A DNA stretch of 64,000 nt from assembly GCF_024171645.1 (NCBI RefSeq), contig NZ_JALKAC010000010.1:176926-240925 (forward strand), given 5' to 3'. Below the pieces are notes generated by a model that worked only from the letters and a program-made list of their open reading frames with translations, ran no database searches and was not told the origin of the DNA. The position numbers were made by a program, and so were the translations under genes. The first letter of the stretch is position 1. Each line of letters begins with the position of its first letter. This document shows, in pieces, positions 1-7,197 of this stretch. Origin of the DNA: Flavobacterium sp. HSC-32F16 (GTDB taxonomy: Bacteria > Bacteroidota > Bacteroidia > Flavobacteriales > Flavobacteriaceae).

Positions 1-470
1 CGAAATTCAAAATATCCCAGAGATGTAAAATCATAACTAAAAACACCAAAATAAATTCCATATTCCTCTACACCTATTCCTGTCACTAAAATTTTATTAA
101 CCAAAAACATTCTGGTTTCTATCGTAGTTTCGAGCGGGTCAAAACTTATTGGAACGATAGTATCTATTTCAGAAGCTGACACTAAAAATTTATCCAAAAT
201 TTCATTCTCTCCGTGATGCTTCAGATCATACAATAGTACAGGACTATCAAAATTGGCACTTTCAGAAATGACATGAAAGCTTATTTCATCAACAACATCC
301 TTCTTTACTTTTATTTTATTCTCTCCTAATTCAAAAAAACCATCAGATTCTCCTGCTTTAACTACACACAAAAATTTATTAGAAACCATAGTGGGATTTT
401 TTGGATCCGTACTAGGGTTGGAATATTCTTCTAATAAAAGTGAGGTTTCAATTATGACATGAATTTGCAT
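1..470 (-). CDS. PixA/AidA-type inclusion body family protein (partial, third tandem copy)
   Basis: Reading the minus strand from the ATG at 470 gives an open frame of about 156 residues that runs off the left edge, so the C-terminus is missing. It starts MQIHVIIETS and keeps the landmarks of the two neighbouring copies: a short beta strand, NPSTDPKNPT, a central ISESANFDSPVLLYDL block and a late YGIYFGVFSYD block. These match the PixA/AidA (inclusion body) family, soluble proteins known from Photorhabdus crystals and quorum-controlled AidA of Burkholderia/Ralstonia; the molecular role is unknown. It is clearly more diverged than copies 1 and 2 are from each other and lies directly downstream of them on the same strand. 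The family call is by motif resemblance. Confidence 0.75.
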   Translation of the reverse strand, partial: MQIHVIIETSLLLEEYSNPSTDPKNPTMVSNKFLCVVKAGESDGFFELGENKIKVKKDVVDEISFHVISESANFDSPVLLYDLKHHGENEILDKFLVSASEIDTIVPISFDPLETTIETRMFLVNKILVTGIGVEEYGIYFGVFSYDFTSLGYFEF

Positions 471-528
471 ATTCTTTAATTTTTAATTAAATAAGAATTG
501 ACTTTTTTGTGTTTATTTTAAATAAACA

Positions 529-1044
529 TTAAAAAGCCATTACAGTAGGTTTCCAGCTGAAATAGCCAAAAAGACTTAAACTTGAATCATATAATGCAAA
601 TTGCAAACCGTAATTTTGTTCTCCTTTTGCATTAACGGTATTTTGGGCGAACCAAAAATTTTGTGTTGACTGAACCGCATTTAACGGATTAAACACCTCA
701 GGAACAATAATATCAGCATCTGGAAAATCTTCTAATTGAAAATTCGGATTTTGAAAAAGATCATTATCTTTCAAATTGAATAATTGATAAACTATTACCG
801 GATTATCAAAATTATTATATTCAGAAGTTGCGTAAAACCGAACTACATCACCTTGCTTAGCCTTGATTCTAAGATTTCCGGTACCCTGCCCACTAAGTCC
901 TGTATTGTCTGAGGCTACCATGAACTGATAACTATTTCCAATACCAGTTGGATTATTTTGATCTTTACTCGGGTTTTTATAATCATCCATTACCCTGCAT
1001 GTGTCAATTATAATATTGACATTTATAACTTTATTTTTTGACAT
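529..1044 (-). CDS. PixA/AidA-type inclusion body family protein (second tandem copy)
   Basis: A 171-residue protein with no signal peptide or membrane segment, so probably cytoplasmic. It resembles the neighbour at 1131-1646 along its whole length, sharing INVNIIID, NPSKDQNNPTGIG, LSGQGTG, QGDVVRFYATSEYNN and NFWFAQNTVNAKG. The compact beta-rich pattern fits the PixA/AidA family, whose members can pack into cytoplasmic inclusions; no enzymatic residues are known. It lies 86 bases downstream of copy 1 behind a hairpin terminator, so it may be transcribed separately. What it does in this organism cannot be read from the sequence. Confidence 0.8.
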   Translation of the reverse strand: MSKNKVINVNIIIDTCRVMDDYKNPSKDQNNPTGIGNSYQFMVASDNTGLSGQGTGNLRIKAKQGDVVRFYATSEYNNFDNPVIVYQLFNLKDNDLFQNPNFQLEDFPDADIIVPEVFNPLNAVQSTQNFWFAQNTVNAKGEQNYGLQFALYDSSLSLFGYFSWKPTVMAF

Positions 1045-1092
1045 GATTTGATTTGTATTAATGATAAAACTCTTATTGTGCCCCTTTAAAGC

Positions 1093-1125
1093 AAAAGAGG
1101 TTCAACTAAAAGCTGAACCTCTTTA
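1093..1125 (-). terminator. Hairpin terminator between PixA-type copies
   Basis: Two 11-base arms (AAAGAGGTTCA and its complement) lie around a 9-base loop, immediately after the stop codon of the gene at 1131-1646. Read on the minus strand the hairpin is followed by a short T-rich stretch, as in an intrinsic terminator. Confidence 0.7.
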
Positions 1126-1130
1126 TAAAA

Positions 1131-1646
1131 TTATTTAGCAGTAATTGCTGGATCCCAGCTAAAGTAACCGTAAAGATTTAAATCTGAATCATACAAAGCA
1201 AATTGTAAGCCGTAATTTTCAGTTCCTTTTGCATTTACTGTATTTTGAGCAAACCAAAAATTTTGAGTTGAAGGTCCCGTTGATAACGGATTAAATGATT
1301 TTGGAACAATAATATCTACTCCAGGAAAATTCTGCAGCTCAAAGTTTGGGTTTTGAAATACATCAGATCCTCCAAACTTGAACAATTTGTATAATATTAT
1401 CGGATTGTCATAATTGTTGTATTCAGAAGTTGCATAAAAACGAACTACATCTCCCTGATTAGCCTGAATACTTAAATCACCTGTACCCTGACCACTTAGA
1501 TTAGCTGTATCCGAAACTACCATAAACTGATAGTTGTGACCAATACCCGTAGGATTGTTTTGATCTTTACTTGGTGATTTAAAATCATTCATTAAACGAC
1601 TAGAGTCAATAATGATATTTACGTTTATAATCTTATTTCTTGACAT
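1131..1646 (-). CDS. PixA/AidA-type inclusion body family protein (first tandem copy)
   Basis: A 171-residue paralogue of the protein at 529-1044, with the same length and nearly the same start (MSRNKIINVNIIID). The shared blocks NPSKDQNNPTGIG and QGDVVRFYATSEYNN and the C-terminal LYGYFSWDP support the PixA/AidA inclusion-body family. There is no export signal. It is the promoter-proximal gene of the three-copy array and ends in its own terminator. The tandem arrangement points to duplication in place. Function is unknown beyond family membership; the family in Proteobacteria is often density- or host-regulated, which is only background here. Confidence 0.8.
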   Translation of the reverse strand: MSRNKIINVNIIIDSSRLMNDFKSPSKDQNNPTGIGHNYQFMVVSDTANLSGQGTGDLSIQANQGDVVRFYATSEYNNYDNPIILYKLFKFGGSDVFQNPNFELQNFPGVDIIVPKSFNPLSTGPSTQNFWFAQNTVNAKGTENYGLQFALYDSDLNLYGYFSWDPAITAK

Positions 1647-1910
1647 GATAAATTTGTTTTTGGGTTTCCTTACTCATAAGGCTTTTCAGGTTCCGCCTCG
1701 TTTTTTAAAGTGGGTTCTGCTCCACATAGTAATCAAATTGAAAATAGATTTGGACCGGTTTATTTTATTTTCTCCATCAAAATTAATTTAGAAGCATTCC
1801 TTCAATCAAAAAAATGTCATGAAACATAAAATATTAGTAATGAAATACTTAAAACCACAACATAAAAATATTCTTACACTATGGGTTGACCAGTTAAAAG
1901 CGTCGTCAAA
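1647..1910. other. Intergenic leader between divergent PixA-type and GbsR-type genes
   Basis: This stretch separates the leftward PixA-type array from the rightward regulator gene. It holds only short imperfect dyads (for example AGGC/GCCT around 1680-1700 and GTGG/CCAC around 1711-1724). I see no open frame, RNA gene or strong -7 element for the leftward genes. Confidence 0.4.
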
Positions 1911-1938
1911 TAAACTTTCAATTATTTTTGAAAGTTTA
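1911..1938. promoter_or_regulatory. Palindromic operator of the GbsR/MarR-type regulator (site 1)
   Basis: Perfect 10-base arms TAAACTTTCA (1911-1920) and TGAAAGTTTA (1929-1938) lie 8 bases apart. The site overlaps the -33 region of the promoter of the regulator gene at 1963, so binding would block transcription. The same palindrome with the same 8-base spacing recurs at 2479-2506 in front of the next gene, which makes chance unlikely and autoregulation probable. Confidence 0.75.
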
Positions 1939-1958
1939 AAAACTTTTACCTACATTTG
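1928..1958 (+). promoter_or_regulatory. Bacteroidota-type promoter, leaderless or nearly so
   Basis: A -33 TTG at 1928-1930 and a -7 box TACATTTG (TAnnTTTG) at 1951-1958 are separated by 20 bases, matching the Flavobacterium consensus. The -7 box ends only 4 bases before the ATG at 1963, so the transcript should start at or within a few bases of the start codon. Confidence 0.65.
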
Positions 1959-1962
1959 ATCC

Positions 1963-2466
1963 ATGGAATTCAAAGAAGCAAAAAATAAGTTTGTACAAAC
2001 CTGGGGAGCATTAGGTTCTCAATGGGGAATTAATAAAACGATGGCGCAAATCCACGCTTTATTAATGATCTCAAACGAAGCTGTTTCTATGGAAGACATA
2101 ATGGAGGAATTGCAGATTTCTCGCGGAAATGCAAGCATGAACCTGAGAGGATTAATGGATTGGGGAATTGTATATAAAGAATTTAAAGCCGGCGAGAGAA
2201 GAGAATTTTTTACTGCCGAAAAAGATTTAGATGAATTAGCAGCAAAAATCTCCAGAGAAAGAAGCAAAAGAGAAATTAAACCTGCCCTTAAAATCTTAAA
2301 AGAAGTTTCGACAATTGAAGCAAAAGATTCTGCAGAAGAAAAACACTTTGTAGATCAAACTTCCAAATTATACGATTTCGTTTTAAAAGCAGATAATATG
2401 CTGGACAAAGTGACTGAATTCAATGAAAACTGGTTAGGGAAATTGGTTATCAAAATGATGAAGTAA
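1963..2466 (+). CDS. GbsR/MarR family transcriptional regulator
   Basis: A 167-residue winged-helix regulator. Residues 1-90 carry the GbsR-type N-terminus (VQTWGALGSQWGINKTMAQIHALL) [two short parts of one block], then the recognition region MEELQISRGNASMNLRGL and a wing with GERREFF. The rest is helical and probably mediates dimerisation. The start at 1963 is chosen because the conserved N-terminal helix begins there and a promoter -7 box lies just before it. Palindromic sites flank the gene on both sides (1911-1938, 2479-2506), so it probably represses itself and the downstream genes. The ligand is unknown; family members sense osmolytes or small hydrophobic molecules. Confidence 0.85.
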   Translation: MEFKEAKNKFVQTWGALGSQWGINKTMAQIHALLMISNEAVSMEDIMEELQISRGNASMNLRGLMDWGIVYKEFKAGERREFFTAEKDLDELAAKISRERSKREIKPALKILKEVSTIEAKDSAEEKHFVDQTSKLYDFVLKADNMLDKVTEFNENWLGKLVIKMMK

Positions 2467-2478
2467 AAAAATTTAATT

Positions 2479-2506
2479 AAAACTTTCATTTTTTTCTGAA
2501 AGTTTA
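2479..2506. promoter_or_regulatory. Palindromic operator of the GbsR/MarR-type regulator (site 2)
   Basis: AAAACTTTCA (2479-2488) and TGAAAGTTTA (2497-2506) lie 8 bases apart. This is site 1 with a single change at the outermost base of the left arm. It lies between the regulator gene and the membrane protein gene at 2523, where it could control the genes up to about 4376. Confidence 0.7.
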
Positions 2507-2522
2507 AAAACAATAAATAGTT

Positions 2523-2870
2523 ATGAAAACAATAAATTACCTTAATTACTTTTTTGTTGGAACGCCAATTCTATTAATCGCATTCGGAATAGCAGTTGAT
2601 GAAAGCAGCGGAAATATTTTAGGAAGCGGATTTCTGTTTTTAATATTGACTGGTTTATTTCAACTGATTTTCGGAATAAAAATGATTATAGATGAACCTG
2701 ATGATAAAAATCTTCAATATTATTTAAAAGGAGTCTGTCTCTTTTTTGCACTTTGGCTGATTAATGGATTCATTTTAAATTCTCAGATTCTCTACTTTAT
2801 CCTATTTGTAATTCCAATTATATTGGCAATGTTCTTTTCTACAATAACCTATAACAAAGCTCACACATGA
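2523..2870 (+). CDS. Small multi-pass membrane protein, function unknown
   Basis: A 115-residue protein made almost entirely of hydrophobic segments: about residues 8-24, 33-52, 66-84 and 88-108, so probably four inner-membrane helices. I recognise no family motif. It is the first gene behind operator site 2 and its stop overlaps the ATG of the DUF2071 gene by four bases (ATGA), so the two are translationally coupled. The context suggests a role in whatever envelope response the GbsR-type regulator controls; that is inference only. Confidence 0.75.
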   Translation: MKTINYLNYFFVGTPILLIAFGIAVDESSGNILGSGFLFLILTGLFQLIFGIKMIIDEPDDKNLQYYLKGVCLFFALWLINGFILNSQILYFILFVIPIILAMFFSTITYNKAHT

Positions 2871-3604
2871 ATTTTTTAAAAGCAGAATGGAAAAACTTAG
2901 CACTCTTCAATTATGAAGTTGATGCCGTCATTTTAGAAAAATATCTTCCAGCAGGAACTCAGATTGATATTTGGAACAACAAATGTTATGTAAGCTTAGT
3001 GGGTTTTATGTTTAAAAACACCAAAGTTTTAGGATTAAAAGTTCCTTTTCATATCAATTTTGAAGAAGTCAATCTAAGATTTTATGTAAAACGATTTGAA
3101 AACGGTGAATGGAAACGCGGAGTAGTTTTCATTAAAGAAATTGTTCCCAAAAAAGCCATCACTTTTATTGCTAATACTTTGTATCAGGAACATTATGAAA
3201 CTCAAAAAATGAAACATGAAATCAATGAAAATAAGGACACCAATACTTTTATTTATCAATGGAAGAATGGCAAAAAATGGAATACAATGGAGTTAGAAAC
3301 CAAAAATGTATTAACTGCAATTGAAGTTAATTCTGAAGCGGACTTTATTACAGAACATTATTTTGGTTATACAAAAATCGATGAAGATTTAACTTTTGAA
3401 TATGAAGTTACACATCCAAGATGGGAACAATATGAAGTTTTAAATCATCGAATTGATATTGATTTCGAAAAGAATTATGGAAGTGATTTCGCATTTCTTC
3501 AAACTCAAAAACCAATATCCGTTTACTTAGCTAAAGGTTCAAAAATTACAGTTAAAAACAAAAGAAAACTCCAGACAATTCCAGTTCTGGAAGAAATGTA
3601 TTAA
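2867..3604 (+). CDS. DUF2071 (YqjF-type) family protein
   Basis: A 245-residue soluble protein whose N-terminus (FLKAEWKNLALFNYEVDAV, then LEKYLPAGTQIDIW and CYVSLVGFMF) is diagnostic of the DUF2071/YqjF family. The middle contains NLRFYVKR and KRGVVFIKEIVP, also family blocks. The biochemical function is unknown; YqjF relatives are linked to stress or xenobiotic response. The start overlaps the stop of the upstream membrane protein gene, so the genes form an operon. Length is normal for the family. Confidence 0.85.
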   Translation: MNFLKAEWKNLALFNYEVDAVILEKYLPAGTQIDIWNNKCYVSLVGFMFKNTKVLGLKVPFHINFEEVNLRFYVKRFENGEWKRGVVFIKEIVPKKAITFIANTLYQEHYETQKMKHEINENKDTNTFIYQWKNGKKWNTMELETKNVLTAIEVNSEADFITEHYFGYTKIDEDLTFEYEVTHPRWEQYEVLNHRIDIDFEKNYGSDFAFLQTQKPISVYLAKGSKITVKNKRKLQTIPVLEEMY

Positions 3605-3624
3605 ACCTTATAAACCGGGAAATT

Positions 3625-3984
3625 ATGAATCTCAATATAATTGGGTATTTTATTTACCTCTGCATAACCATTTTCATCATTCTAAAAGTTGGAAAAATCT
3701 GCTACAAAAACGGAAATATTTATGTGGCAGATCTGATCCCGGATCACACTGACATCTGCCAAAAAATTAATCAGGTTTTGCTTTTAGCTTATTACCTTTT
3801 AAACATTGGTTATTGCGCTATGACTTTAATTTCCTGGCAGAAAATTATTTCATCAACACAATTGATTGAAACGATCTGTATAAAAACAGCTGTCATAATT
3901 TTTATTATTTCAATCCTGCATTACCTCAACATTTTAATTATAACTAAATACATTCAAAAACTAATTCATAACAACAAAAACTAA
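3625..3984 (+). CDS. Small membrane protein, paralogue of the next gene
   Basis: A 119-residue protein with hydrophobic helices near residues 4-22, 50-70 and 86-106. Residues around 20-60 (GKICYKNGNIYVADLI, YYLLNIGYC) line up with the next gene (SKTLFKNGKIFMLDIF, FYLLNIGFA), showing tandem duplication and divergence. No known family is recognised. It sits 20 bases after the DUF2071 gene and five bases before its paralogue, so all belong to one transcription unit. Confidence 0.75.
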   Translation: MNLNIIGYFIYLCITIFIILKVGKICYKNGNIYVADLIPDHTDICQKINQVLLLAYYLLNIGYCAMTLISWQKIISSTQLIETICIKTAVIIFIISILHYLNILIITKYIQKLIHNNKN

Positions 3985-3989
3985 ATAGT

Positions 3990-4376
3990 ATGGAAACTAC
4001 AAAAATCTTAATCGGTTATAGCATTTATTTACCAGTTGCTTTATTTTTAACTTATTACGTTTCTAAAACGCTTTTTAAAAATGGAAAAATATTTATGCTT
4101 GACATCTTTAAAGGCAGAGAAGAAATTGCAGAAGCAACCAACAGACTTTTTGAAACCGGATTTTATCTTTTAAACATTGGTTTTGCCTTAATGATTTTAG
4201 AAATGCAATTATATAGAGACAGTTATCAGGAATTAATTGAAAATTTAAGTTATAAAATTGGCGGGTTTTCTATTTATCTTGGTATTATGTTATTCTTCAA
4301 TTTGTATTTCTTTTTTAGAGGAAAACGAAAAGCTAAAGAAGCTCAAAGAGAAGAAAGATTGGTATTTAAAGCATAA
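3990..4376 (+). CDS. Small membrane protein, paralogue of the previous gene
   Basis: A 128-residue protein with three predicted membrane helices (about 6-26, 52-70, 92-112) and a positively charged tail (RGKRKAKEAQREER) that should lie in the cytoplasm. It shares the FKNG-I/F-LDI and FYLLNIGF blocks with the gene at 3625-3984. It is the last gene before a strong terminator, which marks the probable end of the first GbsR-controlled unit. Function unknown. Confidence 0.75.
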   Translation: METTKILIGYSIYLPVALFLTYYVSKTLFKNGKIFMLDIFKGREEIAEATNRLFETGFYLLNIGFALMILEMQLYRDSYQELIENLSYKIGGFSIYLGIMLFFNLYFFFRGKRKAKEAQREERLVFKA

Positions 4377-4386
4377 TTTGATCCAG

Positions 4387-4420
4387 AAACCCGACAGGTT
4401 TTAAAAACCTGTCGGGTTTA
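4387..4420 (+). terminator. Strong hairpin terminator, dispersed-repeat type
   Basis: A near-perfect palindrome built on AACCCGACAGG and CCTGTCGGGTT lies 10 bases after the stop at 4376. An almost identical hairpin ends the gcvP gene at 11961-11992, so this terminator sequence is itself a repeated element. Confidence 0.85.
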
Positions 4421-4443
4421 AAGAAAACCTTAAATCATAAATA

Positions 4444-5226
4444 ATGACACATCAGGAAATACTCAAAAAAGTGCAATGGAAAGATTTGAAAACACTTAGC
4501 TTTAAAGAAATGCTAATTGAAAACAACTTGACAATTCCGTGGTTTCTAATTTCTATGACACTTGCTTATTTTGGCTATTATTTAGCAGCGATTCCTTTTT
4601 CAGCTTTTTTCTTTCTAGCCGGATTAAGACAAGTGCATAATGGTTTTCATAATTCATTGGGAACAAATAAATTCTTAACCTGGTTTACACTTTATTCAAA
4701 CAGTATTTTATTGATGGTTTCTATTCATGCCGTTAAATTCAATCATATTCGACACCATAAATATTGTTTGTCTGATGAAGATTACGAAGGAAAATCAGCA
4801 AAAATGACTTGGTACGGCGCTATTCTTTATGGACCAGTTCACATGTTCTTGATTCATAAAGTAACATTGCAGAAAGGAAATAAAAATTATGTCAAAAATG
4901 TAATCTTAGAACTTTTTTCTATTGCAGTAGTAACTTTTATAATTTTCTATTTTCAGATTCATTTCCTGATCTATCACATTATAATAATGGTCTTCGCCGA
5001 ATTTTTAATGGCTTTCTTTGCGGTTTGGACAGTGCATCATGATACAGAAGATTCTCCGGAATTTGCAAGAACACAGCGAGAAGGCTGGAAAAACAAAATT
5101 ACTTTCAGTATGTTTTATCATTTAGAACATCATTTATTTCCTGCAGTTCCAACAATTAAATTACCAGAACTCGCAAGAAGAATTGATAATGTATTTCCGG
5201 ATATTGAAAAAAAGAATACTTTTTAA
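4444..5226 (+). CDS. Membrane fatty-acid desaturase family protein
   Basis: A 260-residue integral membrane protein with the three histidine boxes of di-iron desaturases: HNGFH (65-69), HIRHH (101-105) and HLEHH (226-230). Hydrophobic segments near 32-60, 80-95 and 150-200 place the active site at the cytoplasmic face. Members introduce double bonds or oxygen into acyl chains or carotenoid-like lipids using O2 and electrons from ferredoxin or cytochrome b5; the substrate cannot be told from sequence. The length is short but normal for this bacterial subgroup. It lies between the small membrane proteins and the epimerase gene, consistent with a membrane-lipid remodelling cluster. Confidence 0.85.
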   Translation: MTHQEILKKVQWKDLKTLSFKEMLIENNLTIPWFLISMTLAYFGYYLAAIPFSAFFFLAGLRQVHNGFHNSLGTNKFLTWFTLYSNSILLMVSIHAVKFNHIRHHKYCLSDEDYEGKSAKMTWYGAILYGPVHMFLIHKVTLQKGNKNYVKNVILELFSIAVVTFIIFYFQIHFLIYHIIIMVFAEFLMAFFAVWTVHHDTEDSPEFARTQREGWKNKITFSMFYHLEHHLFPAVPTIKLPELARRIDNVFPDIEKKNTF

Positions 5227-5231
5227 TATAG

Positions 5232-5361
5232 TTTGCCACTAATTGCACGAATTTTCACGAATTAATATTCAACAAAAAAATTAGTGGAAATTCGTGCAAT
5301 TCGTGGCAAAAAACACAACGATGAAAAAAAATTAGTGATAATTCGTGTAATTCGTGGCAAA
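5232..5361. repeat. Intergenic repeat array (three related 30-base units)
   Basis: Units at 5281-5310 and 5332-5361 are direct repeats differing at few bases, and a third copy at 5232-5264 is in inverted orientation. All share the core ATTCGTGCAATTCGTGGCAA or its variant. The inverted pair can fold into a long hairpin between the desaturase and epimerase genes. Confidence 0.75.
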
Positions 5362-5375
5362 AAAATCTACACCCA

Positions 5376-6287
5376 ATGAAAAAACTCATAATCGCAGCCG
5401 GAACTGGTTTTCTTGGACAAGTTTTAGTTAATCATTTCAAAGATAAATTTGAAGAAATTGTAATTCTGACCCGAGGAAAATCTCAGACAATTAACGGAAT
5501 AAAATATGTAAACTGGAATGCCAGAACTTTTTCCGGATGGGAAAAGGAATTGGAAAATGCAACGGTTTTAATCAATCTCGCCGGAAAATCTGTTGATTGT
5601 CGTTATACAAAAGAAAACAAAAAAGAAATTCTTTGGTCTAGAATTGAAAGTACCAAGATTTTAAACAAAGCTGTTTTGAATTGCAAAAATCCGCCGAAAC
5701 ATTGGCTGAATTCATCTACCGCAACTATTTATCGATTTTCTTTAGATAAACAAATGGATGAAATTGACGGCGAAATCGGAAATGATTTTTCTATAAATGT
5801 GGCGATTTCATGGGAAAAAGCATTCTTTAAAACCGAAACTCCCAATACTCTAAAAACGGCTTTGCGAACTTCGATAGTTTTAGGAAAAAAAGGTGGTGCC
5901 TTAATTCCGTTGAAGACATTGGCAAAAATAGGTTTTGGAGGAAAACAAGGAAAAGGAAATCAGTTTGTAAGCTGGATTCATGAAGAAGATTTTGCGAATG
6001 CGGTTGATTTTATTATTAAAAAAGAAATTACGGGCGTTATAAATGTGGTTTCTCCAGAACCTATTCGAAATGCTGATTTTATGCAGAAACTTAGAAAAGC
6101 TGTTGGTTTTCCTTTTGGAATTCCATTAAACAAATTCTTTCTGGAAATTGGATCATTTTTTATTCGAACAGAAACTGAACTAGTTTTGAAAAGTCGAAAT
6201 GTGATTCCGAAAAGACTTTTGGAAAATGGATTTCAATTTAAGTTTGGAGATATTGATAATGCTTTTAAAAATTTATTAAAGAAATGA
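5376..6287 (+). CDS. TIGR01777 family epimerase / NAD(P)-dependent oxidoreductase (SDR39U1-like)
   Basis: A 303-residue extended SDR. The dinucleotide-binding motif AGTGFLG sits at residues 8-14, followed by ILTRG, VLINLAGKSVD and a WSRIESTK block typical of TIGR01777. Further on, LRTSIVLGKKGGAL and GKQGKGNQFVSWIHEEDF are family signatures. The C-terminal half is the substrate domain; the substrate is unknown. Length is as expected. Its stop overlaps the next ATG by four bases, so it is coupled to the membrane protein that follows. Confidence 0.9.
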   Translation: MKKLIIAAGTGFLGQVLVNHFKDKFEEIVILTRGKSQTINGIKYVNWNARTFSGWEKELENATVLINLAGKSVDCRYTKENKKEILWSRIESTKILNKAVLNCKNPPKHWLNSSTATIYRFSLDKQMDEIDGEIGNDFSINVAISWEKAFFKTETPNTLKTALRTSIVLGKKGGALIPLKTLAKIGFGGKQGKGNQFVSWIHEEDFANAVDFIIKKEITGVINVVSPEPIRNADFMQKLRKAVGFPFGIPLNKFFLEIGSFFIRTETELVLKSRNVIPKRLLENGFQFKFGDIDNAFKNLLKK

Positions 6288-6676
6288 ATTGGACCTTTAC
6301 AGGTAGACATTGGACTTTCACACTATTATGTGGGCCACTTATTTTTGCAGTGATAAATGGTCTTAATACCAATTGGAGTCCAAACAATTATTTTGATTTT
6401 TTTCAACTATATCCACTTACAATAATCATCGGGCTTCTATTTTCCCTGCCAACTTATGTTTTTTATATTGTTCTTTTTACCTTTTTTAAAAACAAAAAGA
6501 TAAAAACGATTAATGAAAAAGCATCTCTAATTATCATCGTAATAATTGGAATTTTTATAACAACAGCACTTATAAATGGAACTGTATGGCTTGACCTTGC
6601 CATATCTTATTCAATCTCGTCAATTATAACAGGATTATTTTTTACGCAATATTTTAAAGATCAAGAAGAATCATGA
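6284..6676 (+). CDS. Small four-helix membrane protein, function unknown
   Basis: A 130-residue hydrophobic protein with probable helices near 12-28, 42-68, 80-100 and 104-122. No family motif is recognised. Both ends overlap neighbours by four bases (ATGA), giving tight coupling of epimerase, membrane protein and SRPBCC protein. That coupling is the best hint to its role: a partner in the same envelope or lipid pathway. Confidence 0.75.
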   Translation: MNWTFTGRHWTFTLLCGPLIFAVINGLNTNWSPNNYFDFFQLYPLTIIIGLLFSLPTYVFYIVLFTFFKNKKIKTINEKASLIIIVIIGIFITTALINGTVWLDLAISYSISSIITGLFFTQYFKDQEES

Positions 6677-7128
6677 CAACAATACACCTCACAACAAAAA
6701 TAAAAGCCTCAAAACAAATCGTTTTTGATGCATCACGAAATATCGATATACACCAGCAATCTGCAAGTCCTACAAAAGAAAAAGCAATTGCTGGCGTAAC
6801 ATCTGGATTAATAAATTTAAATGAAACGGTAACTTGGCGAGGTAAACATTTCGGGCTTTATCTCACACACAAAACCCGAATTCCTGTAATGGATTTTTAT
6901 GATTATTTTGTGGATGAAATGGAAGAAGGAAAATTCAAATCTTTCAGACATGAACATATTTTTGAAGAACAAAATGGCGTAACAATCATGAAAGATGTAT
7001 TGCAATATGAAACTCCATTCGGAATTTTCGGAGAACTTTTCGATATTTTATTTTTAGAAAAGCATCTTACTAATTTTCTTTTGGAAAGAAATAAGGTTTT
7101 GAAAGAAGTATCGGAAAAACTTAGTTAA
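6673..7128 (+). CDS. SRPBCC (START/polyketide-cyclase-like) family protein
   Basis: A 151-residue protein with the SRPBCC layout: N-terminal strand IHLTTKIKASKQIVFDASRN, central WRGKHFGLYLTHKTRI and MDFYDYFVDEM strands, then a long C-terminal helix (FLEKHLTNFLLERNKVLKEV). The fold makes a hydrophobic cavity for lipids or other small molecules. It is the last coupled gene of this group, and similar SRPBCC proteins are commonly found next to TIGR01777 epimerases, supporting a shared pathway. Ligand unknown. Confidence 0.85.
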   Translation: MTTIHLTTKIKASKQIVFDASRNIDIHQQSASPTKEKAIAGVTSGLINLNETVTWRGKHFGLYLTHKTRIPVMDFYDYFVDEMEEGKFKSFRHEHIFEEQNGVTIMKDVLQYETPFGIFGELFDILFLEKHLTNFLLERNKVLKEVSEKLS

Positions 7129-7197
7129 GATAATTTTCTTACTTTTATGAGTAATTCACTTTTGAATGAATCAGATAAATTAATCAAAAATATACTT

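Noticed and set aside
5232..5361. Possible CRISPR remnant
   Set aside because: Only three units, one inverted, with no regular spacers.
7147..7197. Upstream ATG for the DUF1090 protein
   Set aside because: The extension is hydrophilic and would bury the signal peptide that begins at 7198.
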